Part shown: piece after piece, positions 8,918 to 18,167 of the stretch
Position numbering within the stretch: the stretch's first letter is position 1
Layout of the letters: each line of letters begins with the position of its first letter
Source of the DNA: Candidatus Thiodiazotropha sp. (ex Monitilora ramsayi)
GTDB taxonomy: Bacteria > Pseudomonadota > Gammaproteobacteria > Chromatiales > Chromatiaceae
NCBI GenBank assembly: GCA_025655595.1
Contig: JAHXIO010000002.1
Location: 158,064-222,063, forward strand
Direction: 5' to 3'
DNA: 64,000 nt
Translations under genes and position numbers: made by a program
The notes under the pieces: generated by a model
The model's input: the letters and a program-made list of their open reading frames with translations, nothing else
Databases searched by the model: none
What the model was told of the DNA's origin: nothing

Positions 8918-9988
8918 TTAACCGGGTCTGCTCTCCTGCAGAACCTCCAGCTCCCTTGATTGCCAATTGAGCACGGCGGTCTTCTCATACATCTTTTTCG
9001 CCAGATCGGGAAAGGCGTCGCGGATCTGCTGGGCGGCGAATTCGCGCATGAACTGGGATTTCAGCTCGGCCCTGGCGCGATCGACACCCAGCTCCTGGTA
9101 GGGCACAGACGCCAGCAGGAGGAAACCGTCGTCGGGAATGCGCCCGGCGCTCATATTACTCTCGATAATGCCCGCCGCCTTATGGATCGGCACCGCCAGA
9201 TTGGGGCTGTAAGGGCCGATGATCAGGGCCAGATTGGGCATGTGCAGAAAATCGAATCCCCGCCCGATGCAGATCATCCACTCACGGTGCACGTTGTCGA
9301 GCAGTCTATCCGCTTGTCTCGCTTCATCGATATGGTCCAGATTGCCTGATATCAACGGCAGAAGATCCTGCCGCATCTGAGCGCTCATATCCGGGAACAA
9401 CCGCTCCAACCTGGGTAACAGGGTATCTTTGTCGCCTGGGCCTAAAGTGGACATATCGAGCTGCTCACCCTCGCTGCCATGCAGGATCAGCGCGTCCTCA
9501 TCGGTCTCGAAACCGCAGACCACCGGATAGACCGTACTGTGACCCACACCAAAGACCTGCTCCATCTGCTTTTTGATCTGATAGGTATGGGCCTTAGCCG
9601 CCTCGGTATCGTAGTTGAAACCGGCACAACCCCGCTGGGGATCCCCCTTTGAAAAGTGGTAGGTGATGAGGAACATCGACCTGCGCCCATCAGAGACGAT
9701 GTTCTGCAGATAGTTGGAGAGGACCTCGCCCAGGTGGGGCCAGCCCAGGTTGAACATGCCCCCGAGATTGCGAAACGGCTGGATGATGCCCCGCGGCGTA
9801 TTGGTGGCGACCGGGATGTTGATGCGACCGTCCATACACTTCAGTACGGCGATCGATGTGGGGTGTTCGGCCAGGTAGCGGGTACGCGCCAGCCAGCTGT
9901 CGGGGCTGCTGTAGTTCTTGGAATGGCGGCTGGCATGCTCCAGCAACCATTCCATTCTCTCTTCGATGGGCTTGTTATGTATATCCAT
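8918..9988 (-). CDS. Beta-carbonic-anhydrase-like protein convergent with the dab operon
   Basis: A soluble 356-residue protein. The start at 9988 has AGGAGTG just upstream; the open frame extends 18 codons further without a ribosome site. It has a Cys-x-Asp-x-Arg motif (Cys51, Asp53, Arg55 in VLKCMDGRINI) and, about 55 residues later, His111 and Cys121 (TYHFSKGDPQRGCAG). This is the zinc-ligand pattern of beta-type carbonic anhydrases, but with nine residues between His and Cys instead of two. Wider spacings are known from carboxysomal CsoSCA and from DabA. Lying tail-to-tail with the DAB operon, it may interconvert or sense CO2 and bicarbonate. I do not recognise the family by name. An inactive CA-fold protein is possible. 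Confidence 0.7.
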   Translation of the reverse strand: MDIHNKPIEERMEWLLEHASRHSKNYSSPDSWLARTRYLAEHPTSIAVLKCMDGRINIPVATNTPRGIIQPFRNLGGMFNLGWPHLGEVLSNYLQNIVSDGRRSMFLITYHFSKGDPQRGCAGFNYDTEAAKAHTYQIKKQMEQVFGVGHSTVYPVVCGFETDEDALILHGSEGEQLDMSTLGPGDKDTLLPRLERLFPDMSAQMRQDLLPLISGNLDHIDEARQADRLLDNVHREWMICIGRGFDFLHMPNLALIIGPYSPNLAVPIHKAAGIIESNMSAGRIPDDGFLLLASVPYQELGVDRARAELKSQFMREFAAQQIRDAFPDLAKKMYEKTAVLNWQSRELEVLQESRPG

Positions 9989-10250
9989 GATCACTCCTGC
10001 ATTGACTGAATGGAACTTGCCGTATCTTTCACACAGTGTCAATTACACCGCTCAATAGGCTTATGCCTCCATGGCGCATGTCAGAACCGCTTTTCGGCAA
10101 TTGGCGCTCACAGCCTATTCCCACACTGAGTGAGGTCTTGCAAAAGACTGCCCTCTTTCGCGTATGATGCGAAAATATTCGCCAATTGATGCACTGCCAT
10201 CGGTTTTCCAATCCGGCAGTCAACAGCCCGCTCAAAGAGAGTGATGAACC

Positions 10251-10481
10251 ATGAATGAAAAAGAGCTTATTACACGAATCAAAGACCTCTATCCAGACGC
10301 AGAGATAACCGTTGCCGGCGAAAACTGCAGCTTTGAAGTGAATGTCACCACACCGGCCTTCGCCGAGATGAAAAGCCTGCAGCGACAACGCTCCATTCTT
10401 ACCCTCTTCAATACGGAGATTGCCAGCGGAGAACTTCACGCACTGACGGTGAAGGCGAAGACGCCCCAGGAGCAGCAATAG
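10251..10481 (+). CDS. ibaG: BolA/IbaG-family protein
   Basis: A 76-residue protein of the BolA family, closest in size and pattern to IbaG (YrbA). BolA proteins partner with monothiol glutaredoxins and take part in iron-sulfur cluster handling and stress responses in the cytoplasm. The family signature FNTEIASGELHALTVKAKTP is present near the C-terminus, and Cys26 could serve as a cluster or glutaredoxin-partner residue. A ribosome site (GAGAG) lies upstream of the ATG. In many gammaproteobacteria ibaG is followed by murA; here a SagB-type gene follows after 24 bp instead. Confidence 0.85.
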   Translation: MNEKELITRIKDLYPDAEITVAGENCSFEVNVTTPAFAEMKSLQRQRSILTLFNTEIASGELHALTVKAKTPQEQQ

Positions 10482-10505
10482 CCCAGGCAGACAAATCACC
10501 ACACA

Positions 10506-12146
10506 ATGAACACCCGATCTGCAGCCGGCATCGAGTGTGTTCGCAACTATCACCAGCGGACCAAACACCATCTGGACCGATATGCCGACGGTCCCGGCTT
10601 TCTCGATTGGGACCAGCAGCCTGACCCATTTCGACGTTTTGGGGGGTCGCCCCTCTTCCTTCTCCCACTGACCTTCGATCACCTCCCCGATCCCACCTTG
10701 GGTGAACTTGAGCGTCAGCTTTCCTACAAGCCACTGCAAAATTGGGGGCTGACCGAGATCTCAAGCCTGCTGCGGCACAGCCTGGGGCTCTCTGCCTGGA
10801 AAGCCTACGGCCCGGACCGTTGGGCGCTTCGCTGTAACCCCTCCAGCGGAAACCTCCATCCCACCGAGGGATACCTGATCATCAAGGGTCTCCCCAAGCT
10901 GAAGAGTGGCGTCTACCACTATGCCCCCCATGAGCACGCCCTGGAGTTGCGGGCAGCTTTCAAACCCGACAGCGAATCTATTATGGCGCCGACAGCCGAG
11001 ATACTCCTGGGACTGAGCAGCATCCCCTGGCGGGAAGCCTGGAAATATGGTGAACGGGCCTTTCGCTATGTACACCTCGATCTGGGGCACGCCATTGGTG
11101 CGCTGGACTATGCAGCCGCCACCCTGGGCTATCGTCTCGAACCGGTTTCAACGAACTGGCAACAACTTACCCGCTTGATGGGCTTCGACAGGGACCAGGA
11201 CTTTGCCAATACTGAAAGAGAACACCCCGATCTGCTGCTCAGACTGACTTCCGATACAGCAGCTGACATGCCATCCCCCCTCTCCTGGTGGCTGATCCAA
11301 GCCGAAGCCGCCGATTGGCAAGGTCAGGCCAACCGCTTGAGTAAACATCCCCGCCATCATTGGCCCATCATCGATGAGGTATCTGACGCCATTGCCCATA
11401 GTGAGGGAAAGTCGAAAATAAGCCACGGAGAGAATGATTTTCCATCAAAGATGGCCACATCCGACATCCCAGCCAGGCAGCTCATACTACAACGGCGCAG
11501 TGCACAGGCATTCAGCGGCCAGCGCTCACTGCCCAAGCGGGACTTTATATGTTTGCTGGACAGTCTGTTGCCCCGGCAAACTGCCGTACCCTGGCGGGCT
11601 TGGCCATACCTGGCTCAGATCCATCTGGTGCTTTTCGTCCACCGTGTCGATGAAATCACACCGGGACTCTACCTTTTTCCCAGACGACCTGAAATCCTCG
11701 AAACGCTCACAGGAGAGATGGACAGGCAGTTCAGTTTCGAAAAACCGGAGGAAATACCCCACCACCTGCCCCTCTATCGACTGACCATCGCCGACACCCA
11801 ACAAGCCGCACGGATCATCTCCTGTCATCAGGATATTGCCGCCGACAGCTTCTTCTCCCTGGGTATGCTGGCAGAATTCGACAACGCTTTGGAGACCCAG
11901 GGTGCCGGCGGTTATCCCGGGCTCTACTGGGAAGCCGGTCTCATCGGCCAGGCACTCTATATCCACTCAGAGTCGCTCGGTGTCAGAGGCACCGGGATCG
12001 GCTGCTTCTTCGACGATCTGGTCCATGAGTTGCTCGGTCTCTCCACCACACGTTTCCAGAGCCTCTACCATTTCACCGTCGGAGAGCCGAAAGACGATAC
12101 CCGTCTGCAGACACTGCCTCCCTACAGCCATTTATCCAGGAGTTAA
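10506..12146 (+). CDS. SagB/ThcOx-type dehydrogenase with tandem nitroreductase domains
   Basis: A 546-residue FMN-dependent oxidoreductase of the SagB/ThcOx nitroreductase superfamily. The N-terminal half has the SagB hallmark SSGNLHPTEGYLI (about residues 117-129) after the region SLLRHSLGLSAWK. The C-terminal half is a second nitroreductase-like domain starting near ILQRRSAQAFSG and ending with RGTGIGCFFDDLVHELLG. Such proteins oxidise azolines in peptide natural products, but many stand-alone members have unknown substrates. No precursor peptide, cyclodehydratase or transporter is present here, so a natural-product role is not supported. It is followed after 2 bp by an ABM-domain gene. 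Confidence 0.82.
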   Translation: MNTRSAAGIECVRNYHQRTKHHLDRYADGPGFLDWDQQPDPFRRFGGSPLFLLPLTFDHLPDPTLGELERQLSYKPLQNWGLTEISSLLRHSLGLSAWKAYGPDRWALRCNPSSGNLHPTEGYLIIKGLPKLKSGVYHYAPHEHALELRAAFKPDSESIMAPTAEILLGLSSIPWREAWKYGERAFRYVHLDLGHAIGALDYAAATLGYRLEPVSTNWQQLTRLMGFDRDQDFANTEREHPDLLLRLTSDTAADMPSPLSWWLIQAEAADWQGQANRLSKHPRHHWPIIDEVSDAIAHSEGKSKISHGENDFPSKMATSDIPARQLILQRRSAQAFSGQRSLPKRDFICLLDSLLPRQTAVPWRAWPYLAQIHLVLFVHRVDEITPGLYLFPRRPEILETLTGEMDRQFSFEKPEEIPHHLPLYRLTIADTQQAARIISCHQDIAADSFFSLGMLAEFDNALETQGAGGYPGLYWEAGLIGQALYIHSESLGVRGTGIGCFFDDLVHELLGLSTTRFQSLYHFTVGEPKDDTRLQTLPPYSHLSRS

Positions 12147-12148
12147 CC

Positions 12149-12463
12149 ATGTTCATTGTCGCCAATCGTGTACCCGTCGCCGCAGGCTTCACCGAGCAGT
12201 TCGAAACGCGCTTCCGCAACCGGGCGGGACAGATCGAAAAACAGCCGGGATTCGTTCGCATGCAAGTACTCAAACCGGCGAAGCCCGGGTTGCCCTATGT
12301 GGTGATGACCAGTTGGAAAGACAGAGCGGCCTTCGAGGCATGGGTCGGCAGCGAGGATTTTCGCGCAGCCCACGCCGACCCTATGCCCAAGGAGGCCTTC
12401 AACGGCGAGGGCGGCATCGAAATGCACGAGGTCATCATCACCACCGAAGAGGGGATGTCATGA
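12149..12463 (+). CDS. ABM-family (antibiotic biosynthesis monooxygenase / haem-degrading type) protein
   Basis: A 104-residue dimeric alpha-beta barrel protein. The start MFIVANRVPV, the GFVRMQVLKP strand and MTSWKDRAAFEAWVGS are typical of ABM-domain proteins such as quinol monooxygenase YgiN and haem-degrading HmoB/IsdG types. It begins 2 bp after the SagB-type gene and is surely co-transcribed and probably translationally coupled. The pair suggests a small redox or haem/quinone-related pathway, but no substrate can be read from the sequence. The stop codon overlaps a short ATG frame that follows. Confidence 0.8.
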   Translation: MFIVANRVPVAAGFTEQFETRFRNRAGQIEKQPGFVRMQVLKPAKPGLPYVVMTSWKDRAAFEAWVGSEDFRAAHADPMPKEAFNGEGGIEMHEVIITTEEGMS

Positions 12464-12596
12464 GTAGATATCGCACGCTGTAACGTTCAGCCGAGTGATC
12501 CTGCTGCGTAGTCAAACAACTGAAGCCGAGATGGAGCGGGATGCGCTCAAACAGGCGATCGAGAGCCGGACTCTTTCACCCTTAGTCGGGTTTTAA
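12460..12596 (+). pseudogene. Possible frameshifted small ORF after the ABM gene
   Basis: An ATG overlapping the stop of the ABM gene opens only seven codons (MSRYRTL). In another frame, codons 12468-12596 read on without a stop and give a hydrophilic tail with RSQTTEAEMERDALKQAIES, ending in TAA. The two pieces together look like a small protein of about 44 residues broken by one frameshift, or an unrelated chance frame. Support is only the translational coupling and the plausible amino-acid composition. Confidence 0.25.
12564..12594 (+). terminator. Weak Rho-independent terminator candidate
   Basis: CCGGACT pairs imperfectly with AGTCGGG across a 10-base loop and is followed by TTTT. It lies between the SagB/ABM pair and mdh. 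Confidence 0.35.
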
Positions 12597-12747
12597 CTCA
12601 ACCGTGGACTCTCTGAACTGAATACCCTCTGCAAAAACTGCTGTAACAATCGACAATAGTGACTATAGATAAAATAAGCTGCTAGAAAGCATATAGATAA
12701 CTATACTTATCACCCTATCCATCAAACTAATGAGAGGAATCGACACA

Positions 12748-13728
12748 ATGAAACCAGCTGTAAAAGTCACGATCACCGGTGCTGCAGGACATATTGGCTA
12801 CGCACTGGTCTTCCGTATCGCATCCGGTGCCATGTTCGGCCAGGAGCAGCCTGTGATTCTGAGACTGCTGGAGATTCCCCAATCGATGTCTGCGCTCAGC
12901 GGCGTCCGCATGGAACTGGAAGATTGCGCCTTTCCCCTGCTGCACGACATCGTAACCACCGACGACGCCGCCATCGGCTTCCGCGATTCCGACTACGCCA
13001 TCCTGGTCGGCGCCAAACCCCGCAGCAAAGGGATGGAGCGCAAAGACCTGATCACTGAAAACGCGAAGATCTTCTCCCACCAGGGACGCGCGATCAACGA
13101 TCATGCCTCACGGGATGTCCGCGTAGTGGTGGTGGGTAACCCGGCCAATACCAACGCCCTGATCGCCGCCGCCAATGCGCCGGACCTGGACCGCAGCCAG
13201 TTCACCGCCATGACCCGCCTCGATCACAACCGGGCGCTGGGTCAGCTGGCCAACAAGACCAATACCCTGGTAGCCGACATCAGTCGCATGACTATCTGGG
13301 GTAATCACTCCCTGACGCAGTATCCCCACATCGATCACTGCCTGGTCGATGGCAAGCCGGCCCTGGACCTTGTCACCCAAGACTGGGCGGTTGATCACTT
13401 CATTCCGCGGATCCAGCGCCGCGGTGCAGAAATCATCGAAGCCCGCGGACTCTCCTCCGCGGCCTCCGCGGCCGATGCGGTAGTGGATCACGTACACGAC
13501 TGGGCCTTGGGCACACCGGAGGATGACTGGGTTAGTATGTCTGTCCACTCGGATGGCAGTTACGGAATCGACGAGGGTGTGGTCTTCTCCTACCCGGTTA
13601 CCTGTAAAGCGGGCAAATACGAAATCGTGCAGGGACTGGACCTGGATGAGTTCAGCGTTTCCCGCCTGAAAGCCTCAGAAGACGAGTTGCTCGGCGAACG
13701 CGCCATTATCCAGGAGTTGCTTCCCTAG
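12748..13728 (+). CDS. mdh: Malate dehydrogenase
   Basis: NAD-dependent malate dehydrogenase of 326 residues (EC 1.1.1.37), the cytoplasmic-type form related to lactate dehydrogenase. Visible features are the nucleotide-binding glycine motif GAAGHIG (11-17), the substrate-binding stretch [15 protein letters not shown] with the catalytic Asp/Arg pair, and the catalytic His187 in IWGNHS. The ATG at 12748 is preferred over the in-frame ATG at 12730 because GAGAGG precedes it at usable distance and the protein then has the family length. It stands alone between intergenic regions. It converts malate and oxaloacetate in the TCA cycle and the glyoxylate shunt, whose isocitrate lyase lies nearby. 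Confidence 0.95.
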   Translation: MKPAVKVTITGAAGHIGYALVFRIASGAMFGQEQPVILRLLEIPQSMSALSGVRMELEDCAFPLLHDIVTTDDAAIGFRDSDYAILVGAKPRSKGMERKDLITENAKIFSHQGRAINDHASRDVRVVVVGNPANTNALIAAANAPDLDRSQFTAMTRLDHNRALGQLANKTNTLVADISRMTIWGNHSLTQYPHIDHCLVDGKPALDLVTQDWAVDHFIPRIQRRGAEIIEARGLSSAASAADAVVDHVHDWALGTPEDDWVSMSVHSDGSYGIDEGVVFSYPVTCKAGKYEIVQGLDLDEFSVSRLKASEDELLGERAIIQELLP

Positions 13729-13757
13729 GGCCTGTTAACACTAATCCAATACGTCCT

Positions 13758-13856
13758 GCTGGGGCTGTTTTTGTGCCCAGCAAGGCAGAATGAGCGTGGT
13801 GTAGCCCGGCTACATGAGCGAATGATAACGCTGCTGGGCAGGAAAACAGCCCCAGC
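13758..13856. repeat. Long imperfect inverted repeat
   Basis: Two 25-base arms (13758-13782 and 13832-13856), each built of GCTGGGGCTGTTTT and TGCCCAGCA, face each other across about 49 bases. They differ at only one or two positions. The element looks like a non-coding palindromic repeat or a miniature mobile element relic. It could also end mdh transcripts, although no T-run follows. Confidence 0.7.
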
Positions 13857-13863
13857 CCTTCGG

Positions 13864-13924
13864 GTGCGCCCCGAAGGAAGTGCCCTTGGGGTGCGCCCCG
13901 AAGGAAGTGCCCTTGGGGTGCGCC
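13864..13924. repeat. Tandem repeat, 27-bp unit, 2.3 copies
   Basis: The unit starts GTGCGCCCCGAAGGAAG and ends TGCCCTTGGG. It is repeated exactly at 13864 and 13891, with a partial third copy from 13918. It abuts the inverted repeat on its right side. Confidence 0.85.
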
Positions 13925-14026
13925 TGAAAAAGCGCCACTGGGCGATCGGTCAAAATGGTTGATAGATGAAATGGAAATTCAATGGTCTAAACGTGTATCT
14001 TGTCGTCAAGTGTCACTGTCATTGAT

Positions 14027-14106
14027 AAGGTGCGGCTGAACCGCACCTTGAAATGCCAGCGGATGCAACCGTTGCCGATTTGTAGGGCGCGGCTATGCCG
14101 CACCTA
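14027..14106. repeat. Two short REP-like hairpins upstream of ppnN
   Basis: A perfect hairpin (AAGGTGCGG, loop CTGAA, CCGCACCTT; 14027-14049) and a related imperfect one (TAGG-CGCGGC, loop, GCCGC-CCTA; 14083-14106). Both carry the GTGCGGC/GCCGCAC theme and resemble dispersed REP-like palindromes. They lie in the leader of ppnN. Confidence 0.6.
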
Positions 14107-14151
14107 AGGCTACAACCAAATAACAAGCACGAGAAGGGCCAGCCAGTCACC

Positions 14152-15531
14152 ATGTTGCAAACACCCGCCCCGGAAAAATTCAGCGCCTCCGTCAGACCCC
14201 AGGGCAGTCTCGAGGTACTCTCACAGCTCGAGGTCAACGCCCTCCTCGACACCAGCGCAAGGGGGCTCTACCAACTCTTCCGCCGCTGCGCCCTAGCGGT
14301 GCTCAACTGCGGCAGCAACACCGACAACGCCCGGGAGATCTTCGAGACCTATCGCGATTTCGGCATCCATCTGATGCAGAGGAACCGGGGCGTAAAACTT
14401 CGGCTGGAGAATGCACCGGGTAGCGCGTTCGTCGACGGCAAGATGATTCAGGGCATCCAGGAGCATCTCTTCGCAGTGCTCAGGGATATCATCTATGTCC
14501 ACAACGAGATTCAGAATGACTGCAATTTCAACCTGACGGAGTCGACACACATCACTTCGGCAGTGTTTCATATCCTGCGAAACGCCAGAGTACTACGGAC
14601 CGGAACATACCCTAACCTGATCGTCTGCTGGGGCGGACACTCGATCAATCGCACAGAGTATGACTACACCAAGGAGGTAGGCTACGAACTGGGCCTGCGC
14701 GGGCTCAATGTCTGTACGGGTTGCGGGCCAGGCGCCATGAAGGGCCCCATGAAGGGGGCCACCATCGGTCACGCCAAACAGCGCAATTATGAGGGAAGAT
14801 ATCTGGGCATCACCGAACCCGGTATCATTGCATCGGAGCCGCCCAACCCGATCGTCAACGAGTTGGTGATCATGCCCGATATCGAAAAGCGACTGGAAGC
14901 ATTTGTCCGCACCGGACACGGTATCGTCGTATTCCCCGGTGGCGCCGGCACCACAGAGGAGCTGCTCTATCTGCTGGGCATCCTGATGCACCCAGCCAAC
15001 AGCGGCCACCCCCTGCCCCTGATCCTGACAGGACCCGCGGAAAGCGGTGACTATTTCGACGCTATCGACCGATTCATTACCCGCACGCTGGGACAGGGCA
15101 TAAGAAACCACTACCGGATTATTCTCGACGATCCGCAAGAGGTGGCGCACACGATGAAATCCTCGATGAAGACCGTCAAATCATTTCGCACCGAGGGCAA
15201 CGACGCGTTCTATTTCAACTGGCGACTCAAAATCGAGCACGAGCTTCAACAACCCTTTATTCCCACCCACAAATCCATGATGGCACTCAGTCTCAATCGT
15301 CAACAGGCACCCTATCTGCTGGCGGCCAATCTCAGGCGCGCCTTCTCCGGTATTGTGGCGGGGAATGTGAAAGAGGACGGTATCAGAGCCGTGGAGAAAC
15401 ACGGCCCATTCACCATCAATGGTGATGCCGATATCGTCTCTTCGATGGATGAGGTATTAGTGGCCTTCGTGGAACAGAACCGAATGAAACTCCAGGGGGA
15501 CTATTCACCCTGCTATCAGCTTGTTTCATGA
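14152..15531 (+). CDS. ppnN: PpnN, nucleotide 5'-monophosphate nucleosidase (LOG family)
   Basis: A 459-residue protein that follows the E. coli PpnN (YgdH) sequence closely: MLSQLEV-type start region, [37 protein letters not shown] and a long C-terminal extension. The lysine-decarboxylase-like (LOG) core has the phosphate-binding motif PGGAGTTEE (residues 262-270). PpnN hydrolyses purine and pyrimidine nucleoside monophosphates to base and ribose 5-phosphate, and in E. coli it is activated by (p)ppGpp. The start at 14152 fits the family length; an upstream in-frame ATG at 14095 would add 19 residues lacking similarity. Convergent with rraA. Confidence 0.93.
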   Translation: MLQTPAPEKFSASVRPQGSLEVLSQLEVNALLDTSARGLYQLFRRCALAVLNCGSNTDNAREIFETYRDFGIHLMQRNRGVKLRLENAPGSAFVDGKMIQGIQEHLFAVLRDIIYVHNEIQNDCNFNLTESTHITSAVFHILRNARVLRTGTYPNLIVCWGGHSINRTEYDYTKEVGYELGLRGLNVCTGCGPGAMKGPMKGATIGHAKQRNYEGRYLGITEPGIIASEPPNPIVNELVIMPDIEKRLEAFVRTGHGIVVFPGGAGTTEELLYLLGILMHPANSGHPLPLILTGPAESGDYFDAIDRFITRTLGQGIRNHYRIILDDPQEVAHTMKSSMKTVKSFRTEGNDAFYFNWRLKIEHELQQPFIPTHKSMMALSLNRQQAPYLLAANLRRAFSGIVAGNVKEDGIRAVEKHGPFTINGDADIVSSMDEVLVAFVEQNRMKLQGDYSPCYQLVS

Positions 15532-15602
15532 GGTAAATGGTACCGGTTTATGCGGACAACATAGTGTGATGTAAGGGTTTCTTTGACTTAAAACACCGTA
15601 AT

Positions 15603-15663
15603 GGTGGGGCAGGGCCCCACCCTACCCATTCTGACAGAGCTTAGGGTGGGGCCCTGCCCCACC
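15603..15663. terminator. Large inverted repeat between convergent ppnN and rraA
   Basis: Two 22-base arms, perfectly complementary (15603-15624 and 15642-15663), contain GGTGGGGCAGGGCCCCACC. Each arm is also nearly self-palindromic. They sit between two converging genes, so a bidirectional terminator is plausible. There is no T-run, and this G-rich palindrome type also occurs as a dispersed genomic repeat. Confidence 0.55.
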
Positions 15664-15797
15664 AATCGCTGGTTATAACTCACCCGAACCTCCTGACTGT
15701 GAGATGACTCACTCTAAGTCATTACCATTCAGTTCTCAGTGGTCACTTGTCAATCGAGCTTGCAGACTGTTTTTATCGCACAACATTCAATGCGGGC

Positions 15798-16292
15798 TTA
15801 GACAGCTGGTGTATCCAATACGACCACACCGTCCTCATCGGCATAGAGCCACTCACCCGGTCTGAAGATCACGCTGGCAAACTCGACAACTCCACCGACT
15901 TCACCGATACCTTTCTTGACGCTCTTACGCGGATGGGTCGCCATGGCCAGGACACCCAGTGGCATATCGGCGATCTCCACGGCATCACGAATGCATCCGT
16001 ACATCACAACCCCCGCCCAGCCGTTATCCACAGCCAGTTGCGCCAGTTGATCACCCAACATGGCACAACGCAGGGATCCGCCTGCATCCACCACCAGCAC
16101 ACGACCATTTCCGGCCTGTTCCAACTGTTCCCTCACCAGAGAGTTGTCCTCGAAACATTTCAGTGTAGCGATGGCGCCGTGAAAGGCGTGATGGCCACCG
16201 TAGTGGCGTAACACAGGACTACAGACCTGCAGGGCCTCCTCGTGGATGTCATAGAGATCAGCGGTCTTTAATCTGCTTTCGTCCAGACTCAT
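15798..16292 (-). CDS. rraA: RraA-family protein, regulator of RNase E activity
   Basis: A 164-residue protein of the RraA family. E. coli RraA (161 residues) forms trimers that bind RNase E and inhibit mRNA decay; some relatives are aldolases. Family motifs are [31 protein letters not shown] and [13 protein letters not shown] at 16292 is chosen because GGAGG lies 8 bases upstream; an in-frame TTG at 16307 overlaps that ribosome site. It is the second minus-strand gene after aceA, but the strong terminator between them argues for separate transcription. Confidence 0.87.
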   Translation of the reverse strand: MSLDESRLKTADLYDIHEEALQVCSPVLRHYGGHHAFHGAIATLKCFEDNSLVREQLEQAGNGRVLVVDAGGSLRCAMLGDQLAQLAVDNGWAGVVMYGCIRDAVEIADMPLGVLAMATHPRKSVKKGIGEVGGVVEFASVIFRPGEWLYADEDGVVVLDTPAV

Positions 16293-16356
16293 CGATTCAT
16301 CCTCCAATAGGTTGGATCATATTTCCCCGTCCAGATTCAAACGCTTTTTTTCAGAG

Positions 16357-16385
16357 AAAAAAAAAGCCGTGCCTGGAGGCACGGC
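16357..16385 (-). terminator. Rho-independent terminator of aceA
   Basis: Read on the minus strand, an 8-bp stem GCCGTGCC/GGCACGGC with a 4-base loop is followed by nine T residues. It is a textbook terminator 36 bp after the aceA stop. Confidence 0.92.
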
Positions 16386-16420
16386 CGAAGGGCAGAAAAA
16401 TGGTTGCTAGGCGTAGCCTG

Positions 16421-17743
16421 TTACAGGCCGGCTGCGTCGTCGAACTGGGCCTCTTCAGTCGAGCCGGTCAAGGCCGTCACAGACGAAGCGCCACCCTGAA
16501 TCACCGTGGTGACATCATCGAAATAGCCTGCACCAACCTCCTGTTGATGGGAGACGAAGGTATAACCCTTTTCACGCGCTGCAAACTCGGGTTCCTGAAC
16601 CTTCTCCACATAGTGCTTCATACCCTCGCCACGCGCATATTCGTGGGCCAGATCGAACATGTTGAACCACATGTTGTGGATACCGGCCAGGGTGATGAAC
16701 TGGTACTTGTAGCCCATGTCGGAGAGTTCATCCTGGAACTTGGCGATAGTGGCGTCGTCCAGGTTGCGCTTCCAGTTGAAGGACGGGGAGCAGTTGTAGG
16801 CCAGCAGCTTGTTCGGGTTCTCGGCCAGCACGGCCTCGGCGAACTCGCGGGCGAAGCCCAGATCCGGGGTACCGGTCTCGCACCACACCAGGTCGGCGTA
16901 GGGGGCGTAGGCCAGGCCGCGGGAAATCGCCTGTTCCAGACCGTTCTTGACGCGGTAGAAGCCCTCGGAGGTGCGATCACCGGTGAGGAAGGGCTTGTCG
17001 TTAGGATCAACGTCGTTGGTCAGCAGGTTGGCCGCCTCGGAGTCGGTACGGGCCAGCACCAGGGTGGGCACGCCCATCACGTCGGAGGCCAGGCGGGCGG
17101 CCTTCAGCTTCTCGACGGCTTCCTGGGTTGGCACCAGCACCTTACCGCCCATGTGGCCGCACTTCTTCACCGCGGCCAGCTGATCCTCAAAGTGAACGCC
17201 GGAAGCGCCGGCTTCGATCATGTTCTTCATCAGCTCGAAGGCGTTCAGCACGCCACCGAAGCCCGCCTCGGCGTCCGCAACGATGGGCAGGAAGTTGTCC
17301 ACGTAACCCTCGTCACCGGGCTCTATGCCGCGGGACCACTGGATCTCGTCGGCACGCTTGAAGGTGTTGTTGATGCGACGCACCATGGTGGGCACGGAGT
17401 TGTAGGCGTAGAGAGACTGGTCGGGGTACATGGTCTCTGAGGTGTTGCCGTCGGCAGCCACCTGCCAACCTGAGAGGTAGATCGCCTCGATTCCTGCCTT
17501 CGCCTGCTGCATGGCCTGCCCAGCGGTGATGGCACCCATGCAGTTCACATAGCCCTTCCTCGCGTCGCCGCGCACCAGGTTCCACAGCTTCTCGGCACCG
17601 CGCTTGGCGTAGGTGTGCTCGGGTTGTACGGAACCGCGCAGGCGCACCACGTCTTCGGCGCTGTAACCGCGTTTCACATCCAACCATCGGGGATTTTCCG
17701 CCCAATCCTTCTGCAAAGCCTCTATCTGCTCGTTACGTGTCAT
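16421..17743 (-). CDS. aceA: Isocitrate lyase
   Basis: A 440-residue isocitrate lyase (EC 4.1.3.1), first enzyme of the glyoxylate shunt, which splits isocitrate to glyoxylate and succinate. The catalytic motif KKCGHMGGK is present with the active-site cysteine at residue 195, the same number as in E. coli Ace[19 protein letters not shown] and the [14 protein letters not shown] region are also typical. It is divergent from aceK, so the two share a 424-bp control region. Malate synthase is not in the window. In a chemoautotroph the shunt may serve assimilation of acetate or storage compounds. Confidence 0.96.
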   Translation of the reverse strand: MTRNEQIEALQKDWAENPRWLDVKRGYSAEDVVRLRGSVQPEHTYAKRGAEKLWNLVRGDARKGYVNCMGAITAGQAMQQAKAGIEAIYLSGWQVAADGNTSETMYPDQSLYAYNSVPTMVRRINNTFKRADEIQWSRGIEPGDEGYVDNFLPIVADAEAGFGGVLNAFELMKNMIEAGASGVHFEDQLAAVKKCGHMGGKVLVPTQEAVEKLKAARLASDVMGVPTLVLARTDSEAANLLTNDVDPNDKPFLTGDRTSEGFYRVKNGLEQAISRGLAYAPYADLVWCETGTPDLGFAREFAEAVLAENPNKLLAYNCSPSFNWKRNLDDATIAKFQDELSDMGYKYQFITLAGIHNMWFNMFDLAHEYARGEGMKHYVEKVQEPEFAAREKGYTFVSHQQEVGAGYFDDVTTVIQGGASSVTALTGSTEEAQFDDAAGL

Positions 17744-18167
17744 GTCTTATCTCCAGTGTTATCGCTTTATCGTCTTAATCTTCCCGGCCCGGTCGCTGAG
17801 GTTTTCACTTCAAATCAACCCTACTGCCGAGAAACGATGAAACAGGTATATCGATGCCGATCCTGCCTCGGTTATCCGGAGTCGTGGCAGGTATCAGCCG
17901 GACCCGACTCACTTGTTCACCTCATTTCCAGCCTCAAATATCACTTCGAGGGTGCAGGCAGAATGGCTTGTATCCACTCACGCCTGTGAATGAGTCAGTG
18001 CCATTTTTTTGTGCACTGCGTTAAAGCATAGTGAAAAGGTCAAGAAATTTTTCATAAAAATCTCAATAGTTAGCTTTGACAAAAAAAATAGTGCAGCGCA
18101 AAAAAATAGGCTAAACCTTAGTAAAACAGTCAACTAACTGACCGCCCTGATTTATGCGCGCCAAAAA
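17744..18167. promoter_or_regulatory. Divergent control region aceA / aceK
   Basis: 424 bp without a supported gene between divergent aceA and aceK. The aceK-proximal 170 bases are strongly AT-rich with A-tracts (18050-18110), including TTGACA at 18076, but no good -10 box at 16-18 bases from it. No clear operator palindrome was found. Both promoters must lie here. Confidence 0.5.

Larger units (their letters stand above)
13729..14151. other. Repeat-rich intergenic region between mdh and ppnN
   Basis: No convincing gene. The region begins with GGCCTGTTAACAC directly at the mdh stop. It then holds a long imperfect inverted repeat, a 27-bp tandem repeat and two short hairpins (each listed separately). 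The open frame across 13771-13962 is produced by the repeats and is not called. Confidence 0.7.

Noticed and set aside
10029..10739. 236-codon minus-strand open frame across ibaG and the start of the SagB-type gene
   Set aside because: It is antisense to two well-supported genes, has no ribosome site and shows no recognisable protein features.
13864..13924. CRISPR-like repetition
   Set aside because: Two direct copies touch each other without spacers and there are no cas genes.
13771..13962. 63-codon open frame with repeated sequence
   Set aside because: Produced by the inverted and tandem repeats; no ribosome site.
16400..17440. 346-codon plus-strand open frame opposite aceA
   Set aside because: Antisense to isocitrate lyase, runs through its terminator, and its composition (Gly/Val/His-rich) is typical of a shadow frame.
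18076..18110. Sigma-70 promoter for aceK based on TTGACA at 18076
   Set aside because: No acceptable -10 hexamer at 16-18 bases; the A-tract region makes chance matches likely.
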